Origin: Neorhizobium sp. UBA3556
GTDB taxonomy: Bacteria > Pseudomonadota > Alphaproteobacteria > Rhizobiales > Rhizobiaceae
NCBI GenBank assembly: GCA_002376235.1
Contig: DFNX01000008.1
Location: 17,027-81,026 of the forward strand
Direction of reading: 5' to 3'
DNA length: 64,000 bases
Numbering within the stretch: the first letter of the stretch is position 1; each line of letters begins with the position of its first letter. The notes under the pieces were generated by a model. It saw only the letters and a list, made by a program, of their open reading frames with translations. It searched no databases and was not told the origin of the DNA. Position numbers and translations under genes: made by a program. Of the stretch, positions 51,424 to 59,659 are shown piece after piece.

Positions 51424-53328
51424 TCACTTGCCTTGCCCAATGGCCAGCGCAAACAGCCTGGCCTGTCGGTCGGCAAAAGCCCGCGGATTGGCTGGTTTGT
51501 CCCCGTCAAGAATGCGTGCTTCGTCAAGCAACAGCCACGCCGCATCCTCGCGAAACGCTAGATCGTAGGTCGATGCGATGGCCTTAACACGCTCGTTGTG
51601 CGCGTTGATCTCCAGGATTGGCTTCGATGCGGTCTGTAACCGCCCCACCCCTTGGAGGAGCTTTTCGAGCTGGCGATCGGGGCCATGTTCCGACGCGACA
51701 AGGCAGACCGCGCTTTCGGTCAACCGATCGGAAACCCGCACGTCACCGATTTCCTCACCCAGTGTGCTTCGAGCGAAATCGATAAACGCCTTAACTTCAG
51801 GAGAAGCTTGCCGGTCACCCTCATCGGTGCCGCCCTCGCCGGTCACAGCGGTAAGATCGGCAAGGCCCTGAGTAACCGATTTAAAAGGCTTGCCCTCGAA
51901 ATCTGGGGCGTTGGTCGGCCAGAAACTGTCTACGCCGTCGGTCAGCAGAAGTACCTCTATCCCTTTCGCTCGAAAACCCTCGAGTTGCGGCGACGATCTC
52001 AGTTGGTCCAGACTGGAGCCGCTAATGTAATAGATCGCCGACTGCCCTTCCCTCATTCCGGCCAGATAGTCGGCCAGGCTCCGAGTTGCCCCATCGGATA
52101 CGGTACTACGAAAGCGCGCCAGCTTCAGCAACTGTGCGCGCCGCTCGAAGTCGTCGTAGATACCTTCCTTAAGAATGGGGCCAAACAGATCCCATACTTT
52201 GGAAAACGTCTCGGCTTCGCCTTCAGCCATTTTCTCCAAAGCCGAAAGGATCCGACTCGTTACGCCCTTTTTGATAGCGGCAAGCACGGGACTTTCCTGG
52301 ATCATCTCACGGGAAATGTTGAGCGGCAGGTCCGAGGTGTCGACGATGCCACGGACAAAGCGCAGGTAGCGCGGCAGCAATTCGGCCTCATCGGTTATGA
52401 AGACGCGCTTCACGTAGAGCTTCATCCGACCCCGTCGGTCTGGATCGATCAGATCGAATGGTTGAGAGCCCGGTATGAAGGCAAGCGTAGTATATTCGTG
52501 GCGGCCCTCAGCGCGGAAATGCACGTTAGCCAGCGGCTCATCGTACTGGCCCGAGACACTACGATAGAAATCGTCGTAGTCCTGCTTAGATATCTCGCTC
52601 TTCTGCTTGAGCCAGAGCGCTGCACCATCGGACACCTGTGACGGCTCCGCGCCCTCGTTTTCTACCAGACGTATAGGAACAGGCACGTGGCCGGATTGAT
52701 CACGAATGATCTTCTCGACCGTCCATTTGCTGGCGTATTTCTTCGCATCGTCCATGAGATGTAGCACGACACGCGTACCGCGTGCTGGTGCTTGCCCGTC
52801 TTCGGTCCCGACGATGTCATAGCTTCCCTTACCGTCGGATGACCATTTCCAGGCCTCGCCCTCGCCGGCGCGGCGGGAGATGACATCGACCCGATCGGCG
52901 ACCATGAACGAAGAATAGAACCCGACGCCGAACTGGCCGATCAGCTCCGCCTTCTCGCCAGCCTTGGCCGCCTCAAGCCGCTCCATGAACGCCTTTGTTC
53001 CGGAGCGCGCGATCGTGCCAAGCGCGTCGATCATCTCCTCGCGGTTCATGCCGATGCCGTTATCCTCAATAACGAGTGTCTGCGCCGCCTCATTGAGCGT
53101 TACGAGAATCGCCGGCGGGGTTCCATCGGACGCGAGCTGCGGCTTGGAAATGGACTCATACCGCAGCTTTTCGCAGGCATCCGCGGCGTTCGAGATCAAT
53201 TCCCGGAGGAAAACATCTTTGTCCGAGTAAACAGAATGCACCATCATGTGCAGGAGCCGGCTGACGTCGGCCTCAAATACGTGTTGCTCGGGCTGCAGCT
53301 CTTCTACTGTCGTCACGAATACCTCCAT
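51424..53328 (-). CDS. htpG: Chaperone HtpG (Hsp90)
   Basis: A 634-residue Hsp90. GHKL ATPase motifs RELISNAADACEKLRY, DNGIGMNREE and GQFGVGFYSSFMVAD; middle domain with FIPGSQPFDL and EDLPLN-equivalent DTSDLPLNISREM; C-terminal dimerisation region ILEINAHNERVKAI. Full length. ATP-dependent folding of client proteins under heat and other stress. No EcfG promoter is seen upstream; a heat-shock promoter is expected but not obvious. Confidence 0.95.
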   Translation of the reverse strand: MEVFVTTVEELQPEQHVFEADVSRLLHMMVHSVYSDKDVFLRELISNAADACEKLRYESISKPQLASDGTPPAILVTLNEAAQTLVIEDNGIGMNREEMIDALGTIARSGTKAFMERLEAAKAGEKAELIGQFGVGFYSSFMVADRVDVISRRAGEGEAWKWSSDGKGSYDIVGTEDGQAPARGTRVVLHLMDDAKKYASKWTVEKIIRDQSGHVPVPIRLVENEGAEPSQVSDGAALWLKQKSEISKQDYDDFYRSVSGQYDEPLANVHFRAEGRHEYTTLAFIPGSQPFDLIDPDRRGRMKLYVKRVFITDEAELLPRYLRFVRGIVDTSDLPLNISREMIQESPVLAAIKKGVTSRILSALEKMAEGEAETFSKVWDLFGPILKEGIYDDFERRAQLLKLARFRSTVSDGATRSLADYLAGMREGQSAIYYISGSSLDQLRSSPQLEGFRAKGIEVLLLTDGVDSFWPTNAPDFEGKPFKSVTQGLADLTAVTGEGGTDEGDRQASPEVKAFIDFARSTLGEEIGDVRVSDRLTESAVCLVASEHGPDRQLEKLLQGVGRLQTASKPILEINAHNERVKAIASTYDLAFREDAAWLLLDEARILDGDKPANPRAFADRQARLFALAIGQGK

Positions 53329-53522
53329 TCGTACAGAAATCGCCGGTCAAATGGTTTTTCTGGGATAAGAATTCAAGCGCCATCGCCCTCGCCCACTTGA
53401 CGCTTTTCTAAGACTTTTTTCGTTCGTGTCTGAAACCTGGAGACAGCGCTACCTGAGCGTCTCATTTTCGTAGTGTCTTCCCGACTTACTCTCGTACGAT
53501 CCTGTCTGACAGGAGTAGCGAC

Positions 53523-53744
53523 ATGAGCAATCTGGTTCCGAACGCATTCTATTGGGCTCGTTCCGTAAAACATAACGAGGGGCGTCTTACGGTTGTGAAG
53601 GTTTCTACGATATTTGGCACAAGTCGAGAATTCTGGACCTTGGCGGTGCCGGGATCGGATCAGCATTTCATGATCGACGACTTCGAGATCCTCAGCGAGA
53701 TCGAGCAGCCTAAAACGGCATTCCGTCTTCAAGCAGCTGAATAA
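53523..53744 (+). CDS. Small hypothetical protein
   Basis: A 73-residue protein (MSNLVPNAFYWARSVKHNEG), with GGAG 8 nt upstream. Beta-rich (RLTVVKVSTIFG, FWTLAVPGSDQHFMIDDFEIL). It looks like a short beta-barrel; similar proteins occur in rhizobia. It lies divergent from htpG. The opposite-strand 127-residue frame is rejected as a shadow. Confidence 0.6.
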   Translation: MSNLVPNAFYWARSVKHNEGRLTVVKVSTIFGTSREFWTLAVPGSDQHFMIDDFEILSEIEQPKTAFRLQAAE

Positions 53745-54086
53745 GACGACCCGCAAGCAAGTTTAGCACTGCTCGACAGCCCTCAATCAAACCGTCTCTG
53801 TGTCACGTCGCGTCGTGACGAGGTTGCCATCGTTACTTCTTCAAAAGCTGTGACAACCCGATTGGCTCCAACCAACCTACAATGCCGTCAATGACGAGTT
53901 GTGAGGGCGGACAGTGGTCTGGTGGATGAGCAAAATACCGCCGAGCCAACGCAAAACCTGTCCAACTCGACGGCAAAGAGTGCTGAGCGGGAACCTTTAG
54001 CAGAGCCCGTCTTTTTTGACTGTGAGCGGAGGTTTTTATAAAATCGCTGGGCAGATGCTCCTGCATGTGGGGACCTGGTGAGCCCC
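53745..54086. other. Intergenic region of about 340 bp, no gene seen
   Basis: No supported coding sequence. Minus-strand frames of 81-85 residues at 53833-54133 lack family features and run into the downstream DUF982 gene. Confidence 0.45.
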
Positions 54087-54386
54087 TCACTGCACATGGG
54101 GATCTGTGTCGCTACGCGACCGAGCTGCCACAACCGCCGGCGTCTCAGTCGTAAGAAGCTCGTGCTTCTCTGCGAACGCTACGAAAAGGCCGCGCGCCGT
54201 CTCCGATTCGATCTCGCCACGCAGTGCTGCCTGGCACGCGTTCAAGGCGACAGCGTGAGCCCTGTCCCTGAGTGAGCCTGGCCACTCAACAAGGTGTCGG
54301 TAAGCATCTGTCACCCCGCGAACTTGCGCCGGGAACCCGAGGCCAACCAGAATGGTGACGGGTTCTCTGAACATATCGGGTTTCAT
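54087..54386 (-). CDS. DUF982 family protein, copy 2
   Basis: A 99-residue protein from ATG 54386 (AGGAG 7 nt upstream). MKPDMFREPVTILVGLGFPAQV and LNACQAALRGEIESETARGLFVAF match the DUF982 pattern, with a C-terminal extension. It follows hsp20 by 77 bp on the same strand, so likely cotranscribed and heat-inducible. Compare copy 1 at 14132. Confidence 0.75.
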   Translation of the reverse strand: MKPDMFREPVTILVGLGFPAQVRGVTDAYRHLVEWPGSLRDRAHAVALNACQAALRGEIESETARGLFVAFAEKHELLTTETPAVVAARSRSDTDPHVQ

Positions 54387-54463
54387 CGTTTTCTCCTTCC
54401 CTACCCGCAATGTTGATGGGCGCCATCGCAATGGCGCCCTGACCCAATGAACGAATTTCAGGA

Positions 54464-54937
54464 TCACGCCGCTTTTTGAGCTTCGATCTGTGCTGGAGCG
54501 ACCGACGTCAATGCAGGCGTGCTCTGGATCGAAATCTTCCTCGGTTTCAGAGCCTCGGGGATTTCACGAACGAGCTCGATCGTCAGCAGACCGTTGTTCA
54601 AGTCGGCCGCGTTCACTCGGACGTGATCAGCTAGTTCGAAGCGGTGCTCAAACGGACGACCTGCGATACCGCGATGCAGGTAGCCCTCCGACGGAGAGTC
54701 TTGCTTCTTGCCCGTGACTGTCAGCAGATTGGACTGGAAGGTGATGTCGAGATCATCCTGAGCGAAGCCCGCGACCGCGATCGAGATACGGTAGGTGTCA
54801 TCATCCGTTTTGACGATATCATAGGGCGGCCAGTCGTTCGACGAGCGGGCGCGCTGGGCGTTTTCGAGAAGATTGAAGATCCGGTCGAAGCCGACGCTCG
54901 AACGGTAGAGCGGTGCGTAGTCGTAAGATGTTGCCAT
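54464..54937 (-). CDS. hsp20: Small heat-shock protein Hsp20
   Basis: A 157-residue alpha-crystallin-type protein. The second ATG at 54937 has AGGAGG 8 nt upstream; the first ATG at 54943 is only 2 nt from it, so the second is preferred. RSSVGFDRIFNLLE N-terminus, PPYDIVKTDDDTYRISIAVAGF start of the crystallin domain and GLLTIELVREIPEALKPRKI end. IbpA-like holdase. An RNA thermometer-like leader and a sigma32-like box precede it. Confidence 0.92.
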   Translation of the reverse strand: MATSYDYAPLYRSSVGFDRIFNLLENAQRARSSNDWPPYDIVKTDDDTYRISIAVAGFAQDDLDITFQSNLLTVTGKKQDSPSEGYLHRGIAGRPFEHRFELADHVRVNAADLNNGLLTIELVREIPEALKPRKISIQSTPALTSVAPAQIEAQKAA

Positions 54938-55030
54938 AGCCATATCCTCCTTGAAGCAACATGGGTACGGGAATGCCAAAAGCGGCGCTCCCGGCAAAGC
55001 CAGCCCATTATCGAGCGGCTGGCGACATTC
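54938..55030 (-). ncRNA. Probable ROSE-type RNA thermometer in hsp20 5' UTR
   Basis: About 90 nt between the sigma32-like box and the hsp20 start. Near its 3' end TTGCT (54959-54955) lies just upstream of the AGGAGG ribosome site, the hallmark of ROSE elements, in which UUGCU pairs with the Shine-Dalgarno at low temperature. Upstream sequence has GC-rich complementary blocks able to form helices. Fold not computed. Confidence 0.55.
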
Positions 55031-55043
55031 GATTTTGGTTTGC

Positions 55044-55060
55044 CGATTTTTCGATTCAAG
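55044..55060 (-). promoter_or_regulatory. Sigma32-like -35 region of hsp20
   Basis: CTTGAATCGAAAAATC, nearly identical to the element upstream of groES at 55892 (CTTGAAATCGAAAAATC). The -10 is not clear. Confidence 0.5.
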
Positions 55061-55087
55061 ATCTGTCGCGAAAAAAAAACGACGGTA

Positions 55088-55378
55088 TCAGTGGATCGAG
55101 CGGCTCAGGACGCGATATAGATAAGTGGCCTTGAACTGCGATATCATTGCGCATGCCTGCTGCAACAGGCGCGCCGCCGTTTCAGGCGTGTTGCGCGCAA
55201 GGTCATCAGCGTTGGCACGGATCGCCTGAGCCAAGTTTGCAGACATCAAGGCGAAACGGCCCTCTCCATAGACCAGAGCGTCCTGGGATGTTGTCTCGAG
55301 CCACCGGGCAAAATCGATAATGATTTCTTCCCTCTCGGAAACACTCGCGTTTTTCATGATCTCGATATTCTGTTCCAT
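55088..55378 (-). CDS. Small hypothetical protein
   Basis: A 96-residue helical protein (MEQNIEIMKNASVSEREEII; SANLAQAIRANADDLARNTPETAARLLQQ). GGAG is about 10 nt upstream. Unknown function; similar small proteins accompany rhizobial hsp20/groESL regions, as I recall. Confidence 0.6.
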   Translation of the reverse strand: MEQNIEIMKNASVSEREEIIIDFARWLETTSQDALVYGEGRFALMSANLAQAIRANADDLARNTPETAARLLQQACAMISQFKATYLYRVLSRSIH

Positions 55379-55471
55379 GCGGTCTCGACTCCATACAGAC
55401 GTGGAAAGCGACCGAGCCCATCAGACCTCGGCCGCCGCTCAGCTAGGAGGGCGAGAAATTGAATTCAAGGT

Positions 55472-55744
55472 TCACTGCAGCTTGAATTCGCCATCGACAC
55501 GTCGCCATTCATTCGGCCCGATCAGGCGCTGGTGGCTGTAACGAACAGAATGCAAAGGCCCATCGAGAGAGGTCTTCCAGAAATCCAGGAACTTGCGCAT
55601 CTCGGGGAAATCGGGTGCGAGATCGTAGTCCTGCCAGACATAGGTCTGAAGAGCGAATTCAAAGTCCGAGATACGATAGAGGATGTGTGCGGTTGTGAGG
55701 CCATAGCCACTGAGCTGCCGCTCCAGGTCCGATGAGAATTGCAT
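55472..55744 (-). CDS. usg: Usg family protein
   Basis: A 90-residue protein with the Usg signature: SGYGLTTAHILYRISD, QTYVWQDYDLAPDFPEM, DFWKTSLDGPLHSVRYSHQRLI and the final WRRVDGEF. GGAG is 8 nt upstream. Biological role unresolved (named for its position upstream of trp genes elsewhere). Here it lies divergent from groESL. Confidence 0.8.
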   Translation of the reverse strand: MQFSSDLERQLSGYGLTTAHILYRISDFEFALQTYVWQDYDLAPDFPEMRKFLDFWKTSLDGPLHSVRYSHQRLIGPNEWRRVDGEFKLQ

Positions 55745-55847
55745 GCTTCATCTCCGTTTCGTGACACTGCTAAGGTGACCCAAATCATGACCGGCTATCA
55801 AGATAGAACCATTATTCTTGTCGGTCTTACTCAACGATTGCAGTGTG

Positions 55848-55874
55848 TTAGCAGCAGACACAACCGAGTGCTAT
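55848..55874. promoter_or_regulatory. CIRCE element (HrcA operator) of groESL
   Basis: TTAGCAGCA-N9-GAGTGCTAT against the consensus TTAGCACTC-N9-GAGTGCTAA: right arm 8/9, left arm 6/9. It lies between usg and groES. Confidence 0.75.
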
Positions 55875-55891
55875 TTTTTTCAGTTCACCCT

Positions 55892-55908
55892 CTTGAAATC
55901 GAAAAATC
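55892..55908 (+). promoter_or_regulatory. Sigma32-like -35 region of groESL
   Basis: CTTGAAATCGAAAAATC, matching the box upstream of hsp20 apart from one base. About 115 nt before groES. Confidence 0.45.
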
Positions 55909-56021
55909 CCAAAAATAAATTTTGCCCGCGAGCGCTCGACTGAGGTTCGCACCCGTCCGGATTGGTCACCCGGTCCGGTAGGGGTCTTCAACGTCATCAT
56001 TTTTGCTCAACGGAGGAAAAC

Positions 56022-56336
56022 ATGTCGTTCCGACCGCTTCATGATCGCATTCTCGTCCGCCGGGTCGAATCCCATGAAAAGACCAAAGGCGGCATCATCA
56101 TTCCGGATACCGCCAAGGAAAAGCCATCCGAGGGCGAGGTCGTCGCCGTCGGTCCTGGTGCGCGCAACGAAGCCGGCCAGATCCAGGCGCTCGACGTCAA
56201 GGCGGGCGATCGCATCCTGTTCGGCAAATGGTCGGGCACCGAAATCAAGATCAATGGCGAAGACCTGCTGATCATGAAGGAAAGCGACGTCCTGGGCATT
56301 ATCGAAGCCCAGGTTGAGCAGCAGCAGGCTGCGTAA
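56022..56336 (+). CDS. groES: Co-chaperonin GroES
   Basis: A 104-residue Cpn10 from ATG 56022 (GGAGG upstream). FRPLHDRILVRRVESHEKTKGGIIIPDTAK with the mobile loop near residue 20-35, and GDRILFGKWSGTEIKINGEDLLIM. Forms the heptameric lid of GroEL. It is followed by groEL at 52 bp. Under CIRCE control. Confidence 0.96.
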   Translation: MSFRPLHDRILVRRVESHEKTKGGIIIPDTAKEKPSEGEVVAVGPGARNEAGQIQALDVKAGDRILFGKWSGTEIKINGEDLLIMKESDVLGIIEAQVEQQQAA

Positions 56337-56388
56337 TCACGCACTGCCGCCCATCAGTCAAAAAGCTGCCTATTGAAGGAGTGAACAA

Positions 56389-58017
56389 ATGGCTGCGAAA
56401 GAAGTCAAATTCAACACCGATGCCCGTGAACGCATGCTGCGTGGCGTCGATGTTCTCGCCAATGCGGTAAAAGTTACGCTTGGTCCCAAGGGCCGCAACG
56501 TCGTCATCGACAAGTCGTTCGGCGCGCCACGCATCACCAAGGACGGCGTTTCCGTCGCTAAGGAAATCGAACTGGAAGACAAGTTCGAAAACATGGGCGC
56601 GCAGATGCTGCGCGAAGTGGCATCGAAGACCAATGATCTCGCCGGCGACGGTACCACCACGGCAACTGTTCTCGCCCAGGCCATCGTCAAGGAAGGCGCC
56701 AAGGCGGTTGCGTCGGGCATGAACCCGATGGACCTGAAGCGCGGCATCGATATCGCCGTCGACGCTGTCGTCAAAGAGCTGAAAGCGAACGCCCGCAAGA
56801 TCACCAGCAATTCGGAGATCGCCCAGGTCGGCACCATCTCGGCCAATGGCGACGAGGAGATCGGCAAGTATCTGGCCGAGGCGATGGAAAAGGTCGGCAA
56901 CGAAGGCGTCATCACCGTCGAGGAAGCCAAGACAGCCGAGACCGAGTTGGAAGTCGTCGAAGGCATGCAGTTCGACCGCGGTTATCTCAGCCCGTACTTC
57001 GTCACCAATCAAGACAAGATGCGGGTCGAGCTCGAAGAGCCTTATATCCTCATCCATGAGAAGAAGCTCTCCAACCTGCAGGCTCTTCTGCCTGTGCTGG
57101 AAGCCGTAGTGAAGTCCGGCAAGCCGCTGCTGATCATTGCCGAAGACGTTGAAGGTGAGGCCCTCGCAACGCTCGTCGTCAACAAGCTGCGCGGCGGCCT
57201 GAAAATTGCGGCCGTCAAGGCCCCTGGTTTCGGCGATCGTCGCAAGGCCATGCTCGAAGACATCGCCATCCTCACGGGCGGAACGGTCATCTCCGAAGAC
57301 GTCGGCATCAAGCTGGAAAACGTCACGCTGAACATGCTCGGCCGGGCCAAGAAGGTGGCGATCGAGAAGGAGAACACGACGATCATCGACGGCGTCGGTT
57401 CCAAGGCCGAGATCGACGGACGAGTGGCCCAGATCCGCGCCCAGATCGAGGAGACCACCTCCGACTATGACCGCGAGAAGCTGCAGGAGCGTCTCGCCAA
57501 GCTCGCGGGCGGTGTCGCCGTCATCCGCGTCGGCGGCTCTACCGAAGTCGAGGTGAAAGAGAAGAAGGACCGCGTCGACGATGCTCTGCATGCGACGCGT
57601 GCAGCCGTCGAAGAGGGTATTCTGCCTGGTGGTGGGGTAGCATTGCTTCGTGCGGTCAAGGCGTTGGACGGTCTGCCGACGGCCAATGACGATCAGCGGG
57701 TTGGCATCGACATCGTTCGCCGGGCGATCGAGGCACCTGTGCGTCAGATCGCTGAGAATGCCGGCGCCGAAGGCTCGATCATCGTTGGCAAGCTTCGGGA
57801 AAAGACCGATCTGTCGTTCGGATGGAACGCGCAGACCGGCGAGTACGGAGATCTCTACGCGCAGGGCGTCATCGATCCGGCCAAGGTGGTTCGCACCGCA
57901 CTGCAGGATGCGGCCTCGGTCGCAGGTCTGCTGGTAACGACCGAAGCGATGATCGCCGAAAAGCCAAAGAAGGACGCCGCCCCCGCCCTGCCCGCTGGTC
58001 CGGGCATGGACTTCTAA
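56389..58017 (+). CDS. groEL: Chaperonin GroEL
   Basis: A 542-residue Cpn60: VTLGPKGRNVVIDKSFGAP, the ATP-binding DGTTTATVLAQ, and the hinge and apical segments up to LVTTEAMIAEKPKKDA. The C-terminus (PALPAGPGMDF) lacks the repeated GGM tail, as in many extra rhizobial groEL copies. Rhizobia often carry several groEL genes; this one is CIRCE-linked and so likely heat-inducible, probably a plasmid-borne extra copy. Confidence 0.96.
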   Translation: MAAKEVKFNTDARERMLRGVDVLANAVKVTLGPKGRNVVIDKSFGAPRITKDGVSVAKEIELEDKFENMGAQMLREVASKTNDLAGDGTTTATVLAQAIVKEGAKAVASGMNPMDLKRGIDIAVDAVVKELKANARKITSNSEIAQVGTISANGDEEIGKYLAEAMEKVGNEGVITVEEAKTAETELEVVEGMQFDRGYLSPYFVTNQDKMRVELEEPYILIHEKKLSNLQALLPVLEAVVKSGKPLLIIAEDVEGEALATLVVNKLRGGLKIAAVKAPGFGDRRKAMLEDIAILTGGTVISEDVGIKLENVTLNMLGRAKKVAIEKENTTIIDGVGSKAEIDGRVAQIRAQIEETTSDYDREKLQERLAKLAGGVAVIRVGGSTEVEVKEKKDRVDDALHATRAAVEEGILPGGGVALLRAVKALDGLPTANDDQRVGIDIVRRAIEAPVRQIAENAGAEGSIIVGKLREKTDLSFGWNAQTGEYGDLYAQGVIDPAKVVRTALQDAASVAGLLVTTEAMIAEKPKKDAAPALPAGPGMDF

Positions 58018-58028
58018 CCAGTTCCAAC

Positions 58029-58051
58029 GCCCGCCCCACCGAGGGGCGGGC
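58029..58051 (+). terminator. Terminator hairpin after groEL
   Basis: 9-bp perfect GC-rich stem GCCCGCCCC / GGGGCGGGC with a 5-nt loop. Confidence 0.8.
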
Positions 58052-58069
58052 TATTCTGGCGGGGATGAT

Positions 58070-58282
58070 ATGACAGCACCAATTTCGAAAGAAGATGCGC
58101 GCTTTTGCGCAAGTGTCGTGAAGGAAGTCGCAAGCGCACAAGGCATCTTGCGCGATCCCGCAGCAATTGGTCGCCTGACCGCAACGGTTGCCAGACTTTA
58201 CAACAGAGGTATGCAGGATCGTGACGAGCTTCTCAACGCTGCCCTAAAGTCATTCACGGGCGAACAACCCGGTAAGAGCTGA
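58070..58282 (+). CDS. Small hypothetical protein
   Basis: A 70-residue protein (MTAPISKEDARFCASVVKEV; GRLTATVARLYNRGMQDRDELL). GGGG lies 6 nt upstream. Helical, unknown function; may be read through from groESL. Confidence 0.6.
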   Translation: MTAPISKEDARFCASVVKEVASAQGILRDPAAIGRLTATVARLYNRGMQDRDELLNAALKSFTGEQPGKS

Positions 58283-58339
58283 AGACAAATCGTCGTGAGA
58301 TTGATCATCGAGACAATCCATGGGATGATGAGCGCCTGG

Positions 58340-58441
58340 TCAGTTGCCGAACTCCGATAAGTCGTGAACCATTGCGATATCAGCCAGTCCCCTGTGACTG
58401 TCCATGGCCTGAACCGGTAACCTGACGTAGGACGCAATCAT
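58340..58441 (-). CDS. Possible 33-residue ORF overlapping the left IS end
   Basis: MIASYVRLPVQAMDSHRGLADIAMVHD... with AGGA 7 nt upstream. The segment AMDSHRGLADIA resembles the AMSKHRGLSDLA end of the small paralogue family at 50958 and 32055, so it might be a third, IS-truncated member. It overlaps the probable left end of the IS. Weak. Confidence 0.25.
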   Translation of the reverse strand: MIASYVRLPVQAMDSHRGLADIAMVHDLSEFGN

Positions 58442-59219
58442 TTCTTTGTCCTGAATTTCAGGCTTGGATCGGCAACGCGATCTCACGCCAGGTGGCGCTG
58501 GCGAGGGCGCGGAGTTGGCGATGATCAGTGGCATTCAGGTGTTTTCGATGAAGTTGGAAAAGATTGGCAATTTGGCCGTGGGTTGAGACGAAACGTCGGC
58601 ATTGACCTGCCGACTTGAACCGCATCATGCGTCGCTCTCGTCGTCGAACGGGAAGGTGAGAATTTTCTGCGAGGTTGTTGAGCCCTTTGTGCGAACGGTG
58701 TTCGATCCCCAGCATGATCTCTCGCTTTGCGGCGGAATAAGAACGCAGCTTGTCTGTCACCATCACGCGCGGCGCAACACCTTGGCACTTCAACAATTTG
58801 CGCATCAGCCGAAGAGCGGCTCTCTTGTTTCTGCGGCTTTGCAGCAGAGCATCGAGAACGTAGCCGTTGGCATCGACGGCGCGCCACAGCCAGTATTTCT
58901 TGCCCTTGATCGATACGACCATCTCATCGAGATGCCATTTGTCTGCGAAGTTGCCGATCGACCGCCGCTTGAGTTGGTGGGCGAATTTCAGGCCAAACTT
59001 AGTCGTCCATTCTGAGACGGTCTGAAACGAGACGGCAATGCCGCGTTCGGCAAGCAGGTCTTCGATATCGCGCAGGCTCAGCGGGAACCGGTAATAGAGC
59101 CATACCGCATGCGCGATGATCTCGGCTGGAAAGCGGTGGCGTTTGTATCGGGCGGACGCATCGTCAGGCATGCCGATAGACTATTGCCTCGATCCGCACC
59201 AGCCGGTTAAGGCGATGCC
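58402..59219 (-). mobile_element. IS6-family insertion sequence, copy 1
   Basis: About 818 bp, including the transposase at 58458-59171. Imperfect terminal repeats: 58402-58417 against the complement of 59203-59218 share CAT-G-CCT-AACCGG (about 13 of 16). No 8-bp target duplication is visible. Placement of the ends is tentative. Confidence 0.6.
58458..59171 (-). CDS. IS6-family transposase
   Basis: A 237-residue DDE transposase. N-terminal HTH (FPLSLRDIEDLLAERGIAVSFQTVSEW), first catalytic Asp in WHLDEMVVSIKGKKYWLWRAVD, second in MVTDKLRSY and Glu in NLAENSH, then the basic C-terminus. Length and motifs fit IS6/IS26 relatives, which move by co-integration and cause deletions. Differs from the transposase at 62892. 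Confidence 0.92.
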   Translation of the reverse strand: MPDDASARYKRHRFPAEIIAHAVWLYYRFPLSLRDIEDLLAERGIAVSFQTVSEWTTKFGLKFAHQLKRRSIGNFADKWHLDEMVVSIKGKKYWLWRAVDANGYVLDALLQSRRNKRAALRLMRKLLKCQGVAPRVMVTDKLRSYSAAKREIMLGIEHRSHKGLNNLAENSHLPVRRRERRMMRFKSAGQCRRFVSTHGQIANLFQLHRKHLNATDHRQLRALASATWREIALPIQA

Positions 59220-59290
59220 TCCCTTGGAAGAGACAGGATGGGTGTGGAGTGCTATGAAACAATCCCTGAGAACCTATGAGGCCGAATCAT

Positions 59291-59614
59291 ATGGAAGGGT
59301 TGTCGAATGTCCGAGGTTTTCCAGATATCCCGGAATACTCGCAGCTTCTTGATATTCTGGCGAACGCCAGGAGGCTGGAGATCATCTTCATACTGTATCA
59401 GGGTGAACTTTGCGTAACAGAGCTTGCCCGTCGTATAGGTATCTCGCAATCAGCGCTATCGCAGCATTTGGCAAAGATGCGTGCGGCGGGCGTTGTGACA
59501 TCACGCCGTGACAAACTCCTAGTCCATTATCGGCTGGCGATCCCGAAAGTCATCAATCTTCTGGACGAGGTTTCACGCTTCCTGCAGAGCAATCCTTCCC
59601 CGCATAAAAGATAG
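59291..59614 (+). CDS. ArsR/NolR-like winged-helix regulator
   Basis: A 107-residue regulator from ATG 59291. Helix-turn-helix CVTELARRIGISQSALSQHLAKMRAAGVVTSRRD resembles NolR. No CxC metal site visible, so it may not be metal-responsive. Upstream lies the IS6 element, which may have displaced or replaced its promoter. The downstream GGDEF gene is convergent. Confidence 0.8.
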   Translation: MEGLSNVRGFPDIPEYSQLLDILANARRLEIIFILYQGELCVTELARRIGISQSALSQHLAKMRAAGVVTSRRDKLLVHYRLAIPKVINLLDEVSRFLQSNPSPHKR

Positions 59615-59659
59615 ATGCGACTCGGCACTGAACCGATGGGATGGATGCCCCCTCCCGGA

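Noticed and set aside
51652..52641. 329-residue plus-strand open frame
   Set aside because: Antisense of htpG.
53373..53756. 127-residue minus-strand frame
   Set aside because: Opposes the 73-residue plus-strand gene, which has a good ribosome site and ordered composition.
56299..57591. 430-residue minus-strand open frame
   Set aside because: Antisense of groEL; common artefact in GC-rich groEL genes.
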